The position numbers and the translations under genes were made by a program. Below the pieces are notes generated by a model. That model had not been told where the DNA came from and made no database searches. It saw only the letters and a list, made by a program, of their open reading frames with translations. Shown here piece after piece: positions 1 to 8,639 of a stretch of DNA of 64,000 nucleotides. The first letter of the stretch is position 1. Each line of letters starts with the position of its first letter. This stretch comes from Sphingomonadaceae bacterium. Its GTDB lineage: Bacteria > Pseudomonadota > Alphaproteobacteria > Sphingomonadales > Sphingomonadaceae. The stretch is from contig JACKLA010000001.1 of assembly GCA_024236155.1 (NCBI GenBank), forward strand, positions 1,316,367 through 1,380,366. Reading direction: 5' to 3'.

Positions 1-514
1 GTGGTCGGAAGATCTCGGCGTCAACCTGCTCGATACCGGGGCGCATTTCTACGACACCTACGAGACTTCGGACGGCAAGTTCGTCTCCATCGGCAGCATC
101 GAGCCGCAATTCTATGCCGAGTTGCGGCGGCTGGCGGGCCTTGCGGACGACACGCAGTTCGATGGCCAGCATGATCGCAGCCAGTGGGATGAGCTGAAAG
201 GCAAGCTCACCGCGGTGTTCAAGACGAAAACCCGCGATGAGTGGGACGCTATCATGGAGCACACCGACGTGTGCTACGCACCGGTACTGACCATGAGCGA
301 GGCCGCCGCGCATCCGCACAACGCGGCACGCAGCACATTTGTCGACGTCGGCGGCGATACCCAGCCTGCGCCTGCCCCGCGCTATTCCGCGACCGTCACC
401 GCGAAGCCGGAACCTGCGCCCCTGCCGGGCGACGATACCGATGCCATCCTGCAATCGCTGGGCCTGTCAGACGCAGAATGCGGCGCCTTGCGCGAGGCGG
501 GAACCGTAGCCTGA
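1..514 (+). CDS. CoA-transferase family III (CaiB/BaiF), C-terminal part
   Basis: The reading frame is open from base 2, so only the C-terminal 170 residues are present and the start lies outside the window. The segment FYDTYETSDGKFVSIGSIEP is the pattern typical of the CaiB/BaiF and alpha-methylacyl-CoA racemase branch. These enzymes move CoA between carboxylic acids or epimerise acyl-CoA esters. It is convergent with the meta-cleavage operon that ends at 562, with only about 47 bases between them, so it is not in that operon but may serve the same catabolism. Substrate cannot be told from this fragment. Confidence 0.85.
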   Translation, partial: WSEDLGVNLLDTGAHFYDTYETSDGKFVSIGSIEPQFYAELRRLAGLADDTQFDGQHDRSQWDELKGKLTAVFKTKTRDEWDAIMEHTDVCYAPVLTMSEAAAHPHNAARSTFVDVGGDTQPAPAPRYSATVTAKPEPAPLPGDDTDAILQSLGLSDAECGALREAGTVA

Positions 515-561
515 GGGCGGATAGTCTGCGGAAAGCGTGGGCGTATGGTCTCTTGCCGGTA

Positions 562-1329
562 TCAGGCGCCGTTCGCGAAGCAGACCGAGGCGTTCCCCAG
601 CCCTTCGATGGCTACCGAAATCGGAACACCCGGTTCCACTGTTTCCGCCGCCGTCGCACCGCCGGCAAGGACGATGGCACCCTTGCGCAGGGGTTCGCCT
701 GCCCCTGCCGCCAGACGCGCCGCGCGGACCAGCGAGCGGACGGGATCGCCCAGGATCGCCGCCCCGGTATCCGACTGTCGTACATCATCGCCAAACGACA
801 ATGAGAACTTGCGCCCGGCGAGATCTGCGACGGGTTCGCGCCATGCACCGGTTACGAAGGCCGAAGAACTCGAATTGTCCGCCACCACATCGCTAAGCGA
901 AAACCGGAAATTCTCGTACCGGCTGTCGATGATTTCGAGTGCCGGGGCCATCGCTTCGATTGCCGCGAAAGCCTCTTCCTCGCTGACTTCGGCTGGAAGA
1001 TCGGCACCAAGGAGGAAGGCCACCTCCGGTTCGATCCGCGGATGGACGAAGCGAGCCATGTCCACTGTGCCGCCATCGGCGACATGCATCGTGTCGGTCA
1101 ACCGGCCCCAGATGACCTCGTCGATACCCATCTGTTCCATCTTGGCGAAGCTGGTGAAGCCCATTTTGACGCCAACCGGGACCTCGCCGCGCGCGTGTCG
1201 GCGTGCGAGTGAAAGGGCCTGGACCTGGTAGGCTTCATCGAGGCTGATCGGCTCGCTCAGTTGCGGAACGGCTTTCGCATGGCGTGCCGCATCGTCGAGA
1301 CGGGTGGCAATGGCTGCAAGGTCGGTCAA
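562..1329 (-). CDS. 2-oxo-3-hexenedioate decarboxylase / 2-keto-4-pentenoate hydratase family
   Basis: A 255-residue protein of the fumarylacetoacetate-hydrolase-like hydratase/decarboxylase family (MhpD/DmpH/DmpE). The block KMGFTSFAKMEQMGIDEVIW followed by GRLTD is strongly conserved in 4-oxalocrotonate decarboxylases and vinylpyruvate hydratases, and RIEPEVAF supplies the paired acidic metal ligands. The reaction is decarboxylation of 2-oxo-3-hexenedioate or hydration of 2-hydroxypenta-2,4-dienoate after ring cleavage. It is the last gene of the long minus-strand operon; its start overlaps the stop of the aldolase-like gene by 4 bases. Decarboxylase and hydratase cannot be separated by eye, but the tautomerase upstream favours the oxalocrotonate branch. 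Confidence 0.85.
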   Translation of the reverse strand: MTDLAAIATRLDDAARHAKAVPQLSEPISLDEAYQVQALSLARRHARGEVPVGVKMGFTSFAKMEQMGIDEVIWGRLTDTMHVADGGTVDMARFVHPRIEPEVAFLLGADLPAEVSEEEAFAAIEAMAPALEIIDSRYENFRFSLSDVVADNSSSSAFVTGAWREPVADLAGRKFSLSFGDDVRQSDTGAAILGDPVRSLVRAARLAAGAGEPLRKGAIVLAGGATAAETVEPGVPISVAIEGLGNASVCFANGA

Positions 1330-2033
1330 TCACGGTCTCCGATTTGGTTATAGGCCTGCCACTCGGGATCGCCGTGGCAGAGGAATTCCCACATGCGCTC
1401 GAACAGGGCACCGGCGCGTACCGCGCGGGTTCTTGCCTCCTCGGGCGTGTATTCATGCGCGGCGATGCCCGCTGCTGTGGCGGGAAGCACGGCAAGCTCG
1501 ACCCGCGCGGCATCTTCGAGGAAGAACGCGAGCGCAGCGGCATCCTCGATCGATGCACCTGCAGTGACCGCACCGTTTCCCGGCAGGACAATCGCGGCGG
1601 CATCGCCCATTTGGCTGGCCAGTTTGACGGCACTCTGATCGTCGCGGACGAGGGCCACACTCTCCCACAGGGATGGAGCAGGGGCGAAATAGGTGCCGAG
1701 GCCGTGCAAGGCGCGCGGCGTTCGGCGCAGGGCCGAAAGCGCCATGGTGGCAGGCGGCTGCATGCGGCAGACGCCGCCAATATCGGGCCGGTTGCGGTAT
1801 ATCTCGCGATGGATGCGCACTTCGGGCAACGCGCCGGTCGGCAAGGGACCATCGAGGCTTACGCGAACACACTCATCACCTTCGGCAACCGAGCCAAGCG
1901 GCCCGGCGGGACTGACAAGGAAGCTGTCAGCGGTGAAGCGCTGGCTCACATGGCCATAGGCATGGGCCAGCCCGTGACGCACCATCGCCCGCGCGGCAAG
2001 GCGCACCCTGAGGGCGGCAGTGCTATCAGTCAC
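1326..2033 (-). CDS. Class II aldolase/adducin-family protein with altered metal site
   Basis: A 235-residue class II aldolase/adducin fold protein. The N-terminal GHVSQRF and the C-terminal VLPGNGAVTAG blocks fit the family, which usually binds zinc and cleaves or decarboxylates sugar phosphates or hydroxy-oxo acids. The usual HxH pair in the central block is missing: that stretch reads GGVCRMQPPATMAL. A normal divalent-metal aldolase activity is therefore uncertain. Its position before the decarboxylase/hydratase gene suggests a role in cleaving the last meta-cleavage intermediate, since no DmpG-type aldolase or acetaldehyde dehydrogenase is present here. Start overlaps the upstream gene by 8 bases, a sign of translational coupling. 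Confidence 0.75.
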   Translation of the reverse strand: MTDSTAALRVRLAARAMVRHGLAHAYGHVSQRFTADSFLVSPAGPLGSVAEGDECVRVSLDGPLPTGALPEVRIHREIYRNRPDIGGVCRMQPPATMALSALRRTPRALHGLGTYFAPAPSLWESVALVRDDQSAVKLASQMGDAAAIVLPGNGAVTAGASIEDAAALAFFLEDAARVELAVLPATAAGIAAHEYTPEEARTRAVRAGALFERMWEFLCHGDPEWQAYNQIGDRD

Positions 2034-2901
2034 CGTCGGTCTTGAATTCGGGAATATCGGGGCGCGAACCCCACATGCAGAAGCTGCTCGGTTCCATCGG
2101 GAAGGAGCGGGGAATATAGGTTTTTTCGTCCTCTTCGGTGATCGTCCGGACCCCGCAGCTATATTCGTAGATCACGTCATCCGGGCCTTGGAAATAAAGG
2201 AAGCGTGCGCCCGATGTCGGGTGGCGGCCCGGGCCGAACACGATGCGGACATTGCGCTGCTGCAAGTGATAAAAGCTGCGCATGATGTCGTCGACTTCCG
2301 CGACCTGGAAGTTGACGTGCTGTATCCCTGCATAGGTGGAGGGGAACAGGGCAACATTGTGGTGGATTTCGTTGATCCGGATCAGCGGGGCATCGCCGAT
2401 CCAGTCACTGACCTTGCCGCCAAGATCGCCCGTCCAGAATTTCTCGTCCACGCTGGCATTGGTGGTGCGCAGCCCGACATGGCTGAACGAGGTTATCCCG
2501 GCATCGCGGGTGCCGAAATAGCGCCTGCCGCACGCGGCGGGCCGGGCGACCAGTTCGATCGTATTCCCGGTCGGGTCGGTAACCACCACCAGCCCATGAA
2601 CCCGGCGTTGTTCGCGCTCTTCGTTCGTGCCTGCCCGCAGGGTGACGCCAGAGGCTTCCAATTGCGCCGCGGCAGCATCCAGTGCTTCCATGCTCGACAT
2701 TTCCCAGCCGGTGGCATGGCCGGTCTCGCGGCCCTTGGTGTAGCAGATGTTGTGATCGCGATTGTCACCGCGCAGATAGGCGCTCGATGCGTCACGCTCC
2801 ATAAGTTCCAGCCCGAGGATCTCGGTTGCGAAACGGACACTCGTGTCCAGATCCTCGGTTCCGATCCTGGCATAGCGGATATCGTGCAGGTCGATGCCCA
2901 T
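2026..2901 (-). CDS. Type I extradiol ring-cleavage dioxygenase (two VOC domains)
   Basis: A 291-residue protein with two vicinal-oxygen-chelate modules, the layout of catechol 2,3-dioxygenase and BphC. The iron ligands expected in the C-terminal half are all visible: His141 (SFSHVGL), His195 (QHVNFQV) and Glu246 (IYEYS). The conserved active-site histidine is present in the NEIHHNVAL block (His181). It should open a catechol-like ring next to the diol in the cytoplasm. The ATG at 2901 is preferred over a longer reading because the upstream VOC gene ends at 2912 and homology begins at IDLHDIRYARIG. Substrate is unknown. Confidence 0.85.
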   Translation of the reverse strand: MGIDLHDIRYARIGTEDLDTSVRFATEILGLELMERDASSAYLRGDNRDHNICYTKGRETGHATGWEMSSMEALDAAAAQLEASGVTLRAGTNEEREQRRVHGLVVVTDPTGNTIELVARPAACGRRYFGTRDAGITSFSHVGLRTTNASVDEKFWTGDLGGKVSDWIGDAPLIRINEIHHNVALFPSTYAGIQHVNFQVAEVDDIMRSFYHLQQRNVRIVFGPGRHPTSGARFLYFQGPDDVIYEYSCGVRTITEEDEKTYIPRSFPMEPSSFCMWGSRPDIPEFKTDGD

Positions 2902-2911
2902 CTTCAGGCCC

Positions 2912-3430
2912 TCAGCTGGTCGTTTCAGGCCGTGCGAAATCGCGGGACATATGGCCTTTGCCCTCCTGGTCGCCGCGCTCGAAGCCCCAGCGGTATCCGC
3001 CTTCCGGGTTCGACAGGATTTCCCACATGTTGCCGTCCATGTCGGTGAAATAGAAGCAGTAGGTTCCATGCTGGACGAGCGGCTTGGTCACCTTGCTCAT
3101 GCCCCATTCGTCCTGGTGTTCCTTGATCGTTGCCCACGCAGCGTCGACATCTGCATCGGTGGCAACATCGAGACCGTTGTGGTTGAGGAATGGCATGTCC
3201 TGCTTCTTGCCCGTGGGGCTTTGCACCACCACGATGATCTGGTCGCCACCCAACCTTGCCCAGAACGAAATATCCGCCATCTGGACGGTTTCGAAACCGA
3301 GGAATTCCTCGAAAAACCGCCGGGTCTTGGCGATATCGAGACATTCGAGCGTTGCGTGCGAATAGAAGCGCAGGCCCAGGCTGCCCCGGGTTGCCTGTTT
3401 CGCTCTTTCAGGCGTGGCTAGTTCTCCCAT
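2912..3430 (-). CDS. VOC/glyoxalase-fold protein, probable dioxygenase-like partner
   Basis: A 172-residue single VOC-domain protein. Blocks such as FYSHATLECLDIAKTRRFFE and YFTDMDGNMWEILSNPEGGY match the glyoxalase/extradiol superfamily, with a histidine near the N-terminus and a glutamate in MWEIL as likely metal ligands. The start at 3430 follows a strong Shine-Dalgarno GGAGAGGG. It lies 10 bases before the extradiol dioxygenase and 13 bases after the semialdehyde dehydrogenase gene. It may be a second ring-cleavage enzyme, an isomerase, or an accessory protein; the sequence does not decide. Confidence 0.75.
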   Translation of the reverse strand: MGELATPERAKQATRGSLGLRFYSHATLECLDIAKTRRFFEEFLGFETVQMADISFWARLGGDQIIVVVQSPTGKKQDMPFLNHNGLDVATDADVDAAWATIKEHQDEWGMSKVTKPLVQHGTYCFYFTDMDGNMWEILSNPEGGYRWGFERGDQEGKGHMSRDFARPETTS

Positions 3431-3443
3431 GACCCTCTCCTTG

Positions 3444-4946
3444 TCATAGCTTGATGCAGATATTGGTTGGTTCGGAATAGAAATTGATCGAGTGGATACC
3501 GCCTTCGCGCCCGATGCCGGACATTTTCGCACCGCCGAACGGGGTACGCAGATCGCGCAGGAACCAGCTGTTCACCCAGCAAATGCCCACTTCCATCTTC
3601 GCGCCGACGCGATGGCCACGCGAAAGGTTGCCAGTCCAGATCGAGGCGGCCAGCCCGTATGCGGAATCGTTGGCCAGGCTGACGGCTTCTTCCTCGCTGT
3701 CGAAGGGAATGATCGCAGCACAGGGGCCAAAGATTTCCTCGCGGCAGATGCGCGCGTCGTGGGGCAGGCCGGTCCACAGGGTCGGCTCGACGAAGAAGCC
3801 GCCAGCAGCCTCGCCTTCGAGATCGGGAACTCCGCCGCCGCAAACGACGTTGGCACCCTCTTCTTCTGCGAGGCGATAGTAGCCGAGCACCTTCTCGCGA
3901 TGCTCGGCGGAAATCAGCGGGCCGAGATCGATACCATTGCCGGTTGGCAGCCCCGGACGCAGCGCGAGGGCCTTGTCCTTCAGCCCCTCGACGAAACGGT
4001 CGAACACGCTGCGTTCGACATAAATCCGCTCAGGAGCGAGACACACCTGGCCGGTGTTGAGGAACACGGCACGCGCGAGCCCGGCTACTGCGGCATCCAT
4101 GTCGGCATCGGCAAACACGATTGCCGCGTTCTTGCCGCCAAGTTCGAAAGAGAGAGGCTTCACATGCGGCGCTGCGGCGCGCATTATCGCGGTCCCGGTC
4201 TGCGTTTCGCCGGTGAAGGTGATCGCCCTGACGCCCGGGTGCGAGACGAGCATTTCGCCCGCCGAACCCGGCCCGAATCCATGGATGACGTTGAACACGC
4301 CCGCAGGCATGCCGGCGTCGGCCATCACCTCGCCAAGCAGTGTCGTGGTGGACGGCGTTTCTTCCGAAGGTTTTACGATCACGGCATTGCCGCAGGCGAG
4401 GGCCGGTGCGACCTTCCAGGTCATCAGCAACAGGGGCAGGTTCCACGGGCTGATAACCCCGACCACGCCCAATGGTCGGCGCACAGAGTAGTTTACTGCC
4501 TTGCCGCCATCGGGAGTGTCCATGTCGAAAGCTTCGGTCGGGACGTTGGCGATGGCATCGGCGAACACGCGAAAATTGGCTGCACCACGGGGAATGTCGA
4601 GATGCGACGCCATGGCGTGCGGTTTGCCGGTATCGGCAATCTCGGCAGCGAGGAATTCATCGAACCGTGCCTCGATCCCGTCGGCAACCTTGTGCAACAG
4701 AGCGCGCCGGGCGGCGAGCGTCATGCTGCCCCATTCGCCGTGCATCGCATTCTCGGCTGCCTTTACCGCCGCATCGACGATCGCCTGGTCGGCTTCAAAT
4801 GCCTGTGCATGCTGCTGGCCGGTCGCGGGATCGACAACCGGGAAGGGCTTGCCACCCTCAAGATAGGCGTTCCCGACGAAGTTGCGCAGCTGGCGCAGTG
4901 TTCCGGTGTGCGTTTCTTCGCGTTTGAGTGTGTCGTGCACTTGCAT
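3444..4946 (-). CDS. 2-hydroxymuconic semialdehyde dehydrogenase-like aldehyde dehydrogenase
   Basis: A 500-residue NAD-dependent aldehyde dehydrogenase. The catalytic cysteine is Cys302 in NTGQVCLAPERIYVE and the general base Glu268 in SFELGGKN. The fingerprint around GQVCLAPERIYVERSVFD is that of the XylG/DmpC/AmnC branch, which oxidises the 2-hydroxymuconic semialdehyde formed by meta ring cleavage to 2-hydroxymuconate. The product would be passed to the tautomerase encoded upstream and then to the decarboxylase. Its ATG overlaps the stop of the GntR gene by one base (TGATG), so the two are translationally coupled. Confidence 0.88.
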   Translation of the reverse strand: MQVHDTLKREETHTGTLRQLRNFVGNAYLEGGKPFPVVDPATGQQHAQAFEADQAIVDAAVKAAENAMHGEWGSMTLAARRALLHKVADGIEARFDEFLAAEIADTGKPHAMASHLDIPRGAANFRVFADAIANVPTEAFDMDTPDGGKAVNYSVRRPLGVVGVISPWNLPLLLMTWKVAPALACGNAVIVKPSEETPSTTTLLGEVMADAGMPAGVFNVIHGFGPGSAGEMLVSHPGVRAITFTGETQTGTAIMRAAAPHVKPLSFELGGKNAAIVFADADMDAAVAGLARAVFLNTGQVCLAPERIYVERSVFDRFVEGLKDKALALRPGLPTGNGIDLGPLISAEHREKVLGYYRLAEEEGANVVCGGGVPDLEGEAAGGFFVEPTLWTGLPHDARICREEIFGPCAAIIPFDSEEEAVSLANDSAYGLAASIWTGNLSRGHRVGAKMEVGICWVNSWFLRDLRTPFGGAKMSGIGREGGIHSINFYSEPTNICIKL

Positions 4947-5707
4947 CAGTCGGATAATCCCTTGCCGCCGCTGATGGCGAATTTCAGGCTGTCGCGTATG
5001 CGGCTGGAGTCATATTCGGGCGACAAAGCCGCCATCAGTTCCAGTGCCGTGCGCGCGAGGTGGCGAGCGGTCAGTTCACCGGCGAGTGCGGCGTTGCCCG
5101 CGCGTATCGCTTCGAGAATTTCGCGGTGCTCCGCCTCGCCACGTTGCCACCATCCGGCCATGTGGGCACCCTTGTAGGCAGACTGGTAGCGTTCGGAGTG
5201 TTTCTCGAGTTGTTCGAGTTCGGCCACCATCGTGGCACCGGCGCCTTTGGCGATGTGACGATGAAATTCGCGGTGGAGGCTCTGCCATTCGGAAAAATCA
5301 TTGTGTGCCAACGGGCTTTCGAGCGCTGTTACGATCTTTTCGAGTTCGGCCACGTCACCCGGCGAGTTGCGCTTGGTGGTAATCGCGACGCTGAGCGATT
5401 CGAGCGCAATCCGCTTGCAGTAGAGCGCGTCGAGATCGACCGGATCGAATTCGACGACGCGGCTGCGATAGTTGGGTTCGGAGGTGAGCAGGCCAGCCTC
5501 CTGCAACATGCGCATCGCCTCGCGCACCGGGGTCCGGCTGACCTGCAGGGCATCGGCAATCGCCACCTGCGAAATGATGGTTCCGGGCGGAAGCGTCCCG
5601 TCGAGGATGGAGGTCTGCAACAGGTCATAGACCTCGATCGCCGTCCTGCGCGCGGCTCCTTCCGTATCGCGCGAAATCGGGGACAGGATATTGGCAAGCG
5701 AGTTCAT
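4946..5707 (-). CDS. GntR-family (FCD domain) transcriptional regulator
   Basis: A 253-residue regulator. The N-terminal winged helix is recognised by ISQVAIADALQVSRTPVREA, the classic GntR recognition helix, and the C-terminal all-helical FCD ligand domain contains the histidines expected to bind a metal and a carboxylate ligand (HREFHRHI, HREILEAI). FCD regulators normally repress neighbouring catabolic genes until an acid intermediate binds. It is embedded inside the operon, 33 bases after the FAH-family gene and directly coupled to the dehydrogenase gene, so autoregulation of the operon is likely. The operator is not identified. Confidence 0.9.
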   Translation of the reverse strand: MNSLANILSPISRDTEGAARRTAIEVYDLLQTSILDGTLPPGTIISQVAIADALQVSRTPVREAMRMLQEAGLLTSEPNYRSRVVEFDPVDLDALYCKRIALESLSVAITTKRNSPGDVAELEKIVTALESPLAHNDFSEWQSLHREFHRHIAKGAGATMVAELEQLEKHSERYQSAYKGAHMAGWWQRGEAEHREILEAIRAGNAALAGELTARHLARTALELMAALSPEYDSSRIRDSLKFAISGGKGLSD

Positions 5708-5740
5708 CTATTCATCCTTGGGCCGTGTGGGCATGCCCAC

Positions 5741-6640
5741 TCATACGACCGGTGTCACAAGTTCGCCAAGCGGGCCGATTTCCATCCGGATAACATCGCC
5801 AGGCGAGAGGTATTCGGGCGGCGTGCGCCCGTGTCCGACCCCTGCAGGAGTGCCGGTGGCGATGATATCGCCGGGGTGGAGGGTCATGATCGAAGAAAGG
5901 TGGCACAAAATCGGCACGACCCCATAGATCATCTGGCCGGTAGTGCTGTCCTGCTTGGTCACGCCATTGACCGACAGGCTGACGGGAATGTCCTGAGGAT
6001 CGGGCACGAAACGGGCAGGCACGAAGTAGGGGCCGATGGGGCCGAAGCCGTCATGCGCCTTGTGCCGAACCCAGTCGATGCCGATCTTTGGGCGTGAGGC
6101 AATCCAGTCTCGCGCCGAAAGATCGTTGAAATTCATGTAGCCTGCTACGCAATCGAGGGCATTGTCGGGCGTCAGGTGCTTGGCTGTGGACCCGACAATG
6201 ACTGCCAGTTCGGCCTCGAAGTCGAAACAGGCCACGCCCCGGGGTGCTTCGACCGCCTCGCCGCTTGCGCGCAGCGTGTTGCGGGTCGGCATGATGAAAG
6301 CATAGGGATATTCGGGCGTCATCGGTACCGGCATCTCGGCCACATGGTCGTGGTAATTTGCCCCGATACAGGTGAGTGTCCCCGGGTGGGTGAAGGGCAG
6401 GGCGAACTCGACCTGGTCAGCCCTGATGCCCGAGGACCCGAACAGCGCATCGCCGCCCGCGACTGCCGCGTCGAGGCTCGCCGCCTGCGTGTCCCAGTCG
6501 CCAATGATCGCATCGAGATCGAGGCTTGGTTCCTGCCTGCCCATCAGCAGGTGCAGCGGCACCATCGCACCATCCTTCTCGACCACGGCGAGCCGCGTCG
6601 TTCCCTGCTTGATCACGGCAAGGCGATATAGGTCGGTCAT
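5741..6640 (-). CDS. Fumarylacetoacetate hydrolase family protein
   Basis: A 299-residue FAH-fold enzyme. CFDFEAELAVIVG carries the acidic metal ligands and GDIIATGTPAGVGHGRTPPEY is the conserved C-terminal block of the family. Members hydrolyse carbon-carbon bonds in acylpyruvates or decarboxylate and hydrate oxo-acids. In this operon it could act as the hydrolase for a ring-cleavage product or as a second decarboxylase/isomerase like the HpcE group. It overlaps the tautomerase gene by 4 bases. The exact reaction is not determined by sequence. Confidence 0.82.
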   Translation of the reverse strand: MTDLYRLAVIKQGTTRLAVVEKDGAMVPLHLLMGRQEPSLDLDAIIGDWDTQAASLDAAVAGGDALFGSSGIRADQVEFALPFTHPGTLTCIGANYHDHVAEMPVPMTPEYPYAFIMPTRNTLRASGEAVEAPRGVACFDFEAELAVIVGSTAKHLTPDNALDCVAGYMNFNDLSARDWIASRPKIGIDWVRHKAHDGFGPIGPYFVPARFVPDPQDIPVSLSVNGVTKQDSTTGQMIYGVVPILCHLSSIMTLHPGDIIATGTPAGVGHGRTPPEYLSPGDVIRMEIGPLGELVTPVV

Positions 6641-6840
6641 TTATTGCTACCCCCGTCCAGTTCTGTCTTGGTCTTGCTTCCTGCACCCCAGTGTTCGGGC
6701 GGATATTCCTCGATCAGCACCCGGATCTGTTCCTCGCGCACGCCGAGCGCCCGAACTGCGGCCTGGGCAAGCTCGCGCACCAGATCGGCTTTCATCTCGG
6801 TCGATCGTCCGGTGAGGATACGGGCAGTGATGATTGGCAT
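6637..6840 (-). CDS. 4-oxalocrotonate tautomerase (2-hydroxymuconate tautomerase)
   Basis: A 67-residue protein starting Met-Pro, so removal of Met exposes the catalytic Pro1 of the tautomerase superfamily. Counting from that Pro, Arg11 and Arg39 are both in place, as in the well-studied 4-oxalocrotonate tautomerases, while the usual Phe50 is Trp50. It ketonises 2-hydroxymuconate to 2-oxo-3-hexenedioate, the substrate for the decarboxylase encoded at the end of the operon. It starts one base inside the stop of the upstream NTF2-like gene. Confidence 0.9.
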   Translation of the reverse strand: MPIITARILTGRSTEMKADLVRELAQAAVRALGVREEQIRVLIEEYPPEHWGAGSKTKTELDGGSNK

Positions 6841-7382
6841 CAGGCTGCCCCCTGCGCGAGAGCCTGTGCCGCAGCGATGTTTTCCGGCGTGAAGACGCGG
6901 CCCATCTGGGCAACGAGCTGTTCCTCACCCATGTCGAACAGGGCGTTGTTGCCATCGACCCATTGGAAGTCGTGCTTGATATAGTCCATTTTCCATTCGC
7001 CATCGAGGCGGATGAAACTGGAATCGTACCAGCCGAACTGGTTGTAGGTCGACGAACCGAGGTCGGTTGCCTTCCAGTGCCGTGCGGTCATGTACCAGTT
7101 GCCGGTTGCACGATCGCCATCGAGCAGGACGGTGAAATTGGTGTACACGTGGTGGCGGCGTACCGGGCTTAGGATCAGGTCGGCAAAACGTGTCCATTCA
7201 TCCGCGTCGACGAGGACTTTGGGCTGGCCGGTCAGACGCTGGAAATCGACCAGCAGCTTGTCGGTAAAGCAGGAGCGATAACCCGGCCAGTCGCCCAAAT
7301 CGAGCGAACGACCGAAACGCAGCATCACGCGCTTGATTGCTTCTTCGTCGAGCAGTCGCCGCATTTCGCGCTCGTAATCCAT
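6840..7382 (-). CDS. NTF2/SnoaL-fold protein (SnoaL_4-like)
   Basis: About 180 residues. The N-terminal pattern LLDEEAIKRVMLRFGRSLD followed by GDWPGYRSCF is typical of SnoaL_4-type proteins, a cone-shaped NTF2 fold shared with scytalone dehydratase, ketosteroid isomerase and ring-hydroxylase small subunits. A GTG three bases upstream is a possible alternative start; the ATG at 7382 shares a base with the stop of the preceding gene. It is one of three such proteins in the operon. A dehydratase, isomerase or polyketide-like cyclase role is possible; no family-level substrate can be assigned. Confidence 0.75.
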   Translation of the reverse strand: MDYEREMRRLLDEEAIKRVMLRFGRSLDLGDWPGYRSCFTDKLLVDFQRLTGQPKVLVDADEWTRFADLILSPVRRHHVYTNFTVLLDGDRATGNWYMTARHWKATDLGSSTYNQFGWYDSSFIRLDGEWKMDYIKHDFQWVDGNNALFDMGEEQLVAQMGRVFTPENIAAAQALAQGAA

Positions 7383-7837
7383 CACAGGAACTCCGGCTCT
7401 GCGGCCAGGCCCAGCGCGGCGCGCGCGGCAGGGATGTCATCGATCCAGTGGTCCTTGTAGACGTGTTCGCCGCTCGACAGGTCGGCGAAAATCGCCGTCT
7501 GGTCGAGATAGGCACGCTGCTCGATCAGCTCGCTGCCATTGTGCCGCACGACGTCGCAACAGGGCACCAGCACCACGTTGCCGTCGAGCCGTTCGTATTC
7601 GATCAGCGCCTCGACATAGACGATGTCACCCGCCTCGCGCACTCGCCAGATATTGTGGCGCAGGCGTCCGATCATCGCCCAGAACTGGTTGACGATCACC
7701 CGCGCATCATCCTTGCCGACGACCGGCGGACGGGCGCCGAAGATGAACTGATGATCCTCGCTCAACATGTCGATGAATCCGTCGATGTCCTTGCGATCGA
7801 CAGCGGCGAAACGCTCGAGAACCCATGCATTCTTCAT
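7382..7837 (-). CDS. NTF2/SnoaL-like protein
   Basis: A 151-residue protein starting MKNAWVLERF with Shine-Dalgarno AGGAG upstream of the ATG at 7837. The pattern of an N-terminal helix (FAAVDRKDIDGFIDMLSEDHQFIFG) followed by a curved beta-sheet fits the NTF2/SnoaL_2 fold. It is coupled to the following SnoaL-type gene and 34 bases downstream of an SDR gene. Function is unknown; by context it acts on an intermediate of the same pathway or stabilises a partner. Two similar proteins occur in the same operon. Confidence 0.7.
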   Translation of the reverse strand: MKNAWVLERFAAVDRKDIDGFIDMLSEDHQFIFGARPPVVGKDDARVIVNQFWAMIGRLRHNIWRVREAGDIVYVEALIEYERLDGNVVLVPCCDVVRHNGSELIEQRAYLDQTAIFADLSSGEHVYKDHWIDDIPAARAALGLAAEPEFL

Positions 7838-7871
7838 TGCGTGTCTCCTGGTTCGGCGGATTGAAGCGGCA

Positions 7872-8636
7872 TCACCATGCCCGCACGCCGCCATCGACGG
7901 CGATGTCGGTGCCGGTGATGTAGGATGCGTCGTCGCTCGCGAGGAAAGCGACCGCCGCGGCGACTTCTTCGGGCTGGCCCATCCGGTTGATCATCGCGCG
8001 GCCCAACTGGATGCGACACCATTCCGGATCTTCTAGGATGAACCGGGTCTGGTTGGTCTCGATCGTGCCGGGCGATACCGAGTTCGCGCGGATGCCATGC
8101 TTGCGCCCTTCCATCGCCAGCTGGCGGGTCATCGCAAGCACGCCGCCCTTCGCCGCCGTATGGGCAAGGCCGGGCAGGAGCTCGATTCCGGCCCATGCGG
8201 AAAGCGATGCCGTGTTGACGATATTACCCTTGCTCTTGACCAGTTCGGGCCATGCCGTGCGGGTCATCAGGAAAACGAGGTTTAGTTCCTCGTTGATCGT
8301 CTTCGACCACATCTCGTCGGTCATGTCTTCGATCCACGCGAAATAGGCCATCGCGCCATTGTTGAAGAGCACATCGAGACTGCCGAAGCGATCGACCGCC
8401 GCTGCAACCACGCGTTCACACTGCGCCTTGTCGGTCAGGTCAGCCGGATGGATGGAGATCATCGATCCTCCTGCATCCTCGACCAGCCTGAGCGTTTCTT
8501 CGGCCCCTTCCGGAGCGATGTCGCATCCTACGACATTGGCGCCTTCGGCAGCGAAACGCAGGCATGCGGCCCTGCCGATGCTGCCGCCCGATCCGGTGAT
8601 GATGCAGGTTTTGTCTTTGAGCCGGTCGTCCATCAT
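7872..8636 (-). CDS. SDR-family oxidoreductase with His in place of the catalytic Tyr
   Basis: A 254-residue classical short-chain dehydrogenase/reductase. The cofactor motif TGSGGSIG is near residue 15, FNNGAMAY matches the NNAG block and the C-terminal ITGTDIAVDGG is normal. The catalytic YxxxK tetrad member is changed: the motif reads LAHTAAKGG, so His sits where Tyr is expected while the Lys is kept. Some 2,4-dienoyl-CoA-reductase-type SDRs also lack the Tyr. It may therefore reduce a double bond or use a different proton relay. GAGGA upstream supports the first of two tandem ATGs. Confidence 0.85.
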   Translation of the reverse strand: MMDDRLKDKTCIITGSGGSIGRAACLRFAAEGANVVGCDIAPEGAEETLRLVEDAGGSMISIHPADLTDKAQCERVVAAAVDRFGSLDVLFNNGAMAYFAWIEDMTDEMWSKTINEELNLVFLMTRTAWPELVKSKGNIVNTASLSAWAGIELLPGLAHTAAKGGVLAMTRQLAMEGRKHGIRANSVSPGTIETNQTRFILEDPEWCRIQLGRAMINRMGQPEEVAAAVAFLASDDASYITGTDIAVDGGVRAW

Positions 8637-8639
8637 CGC

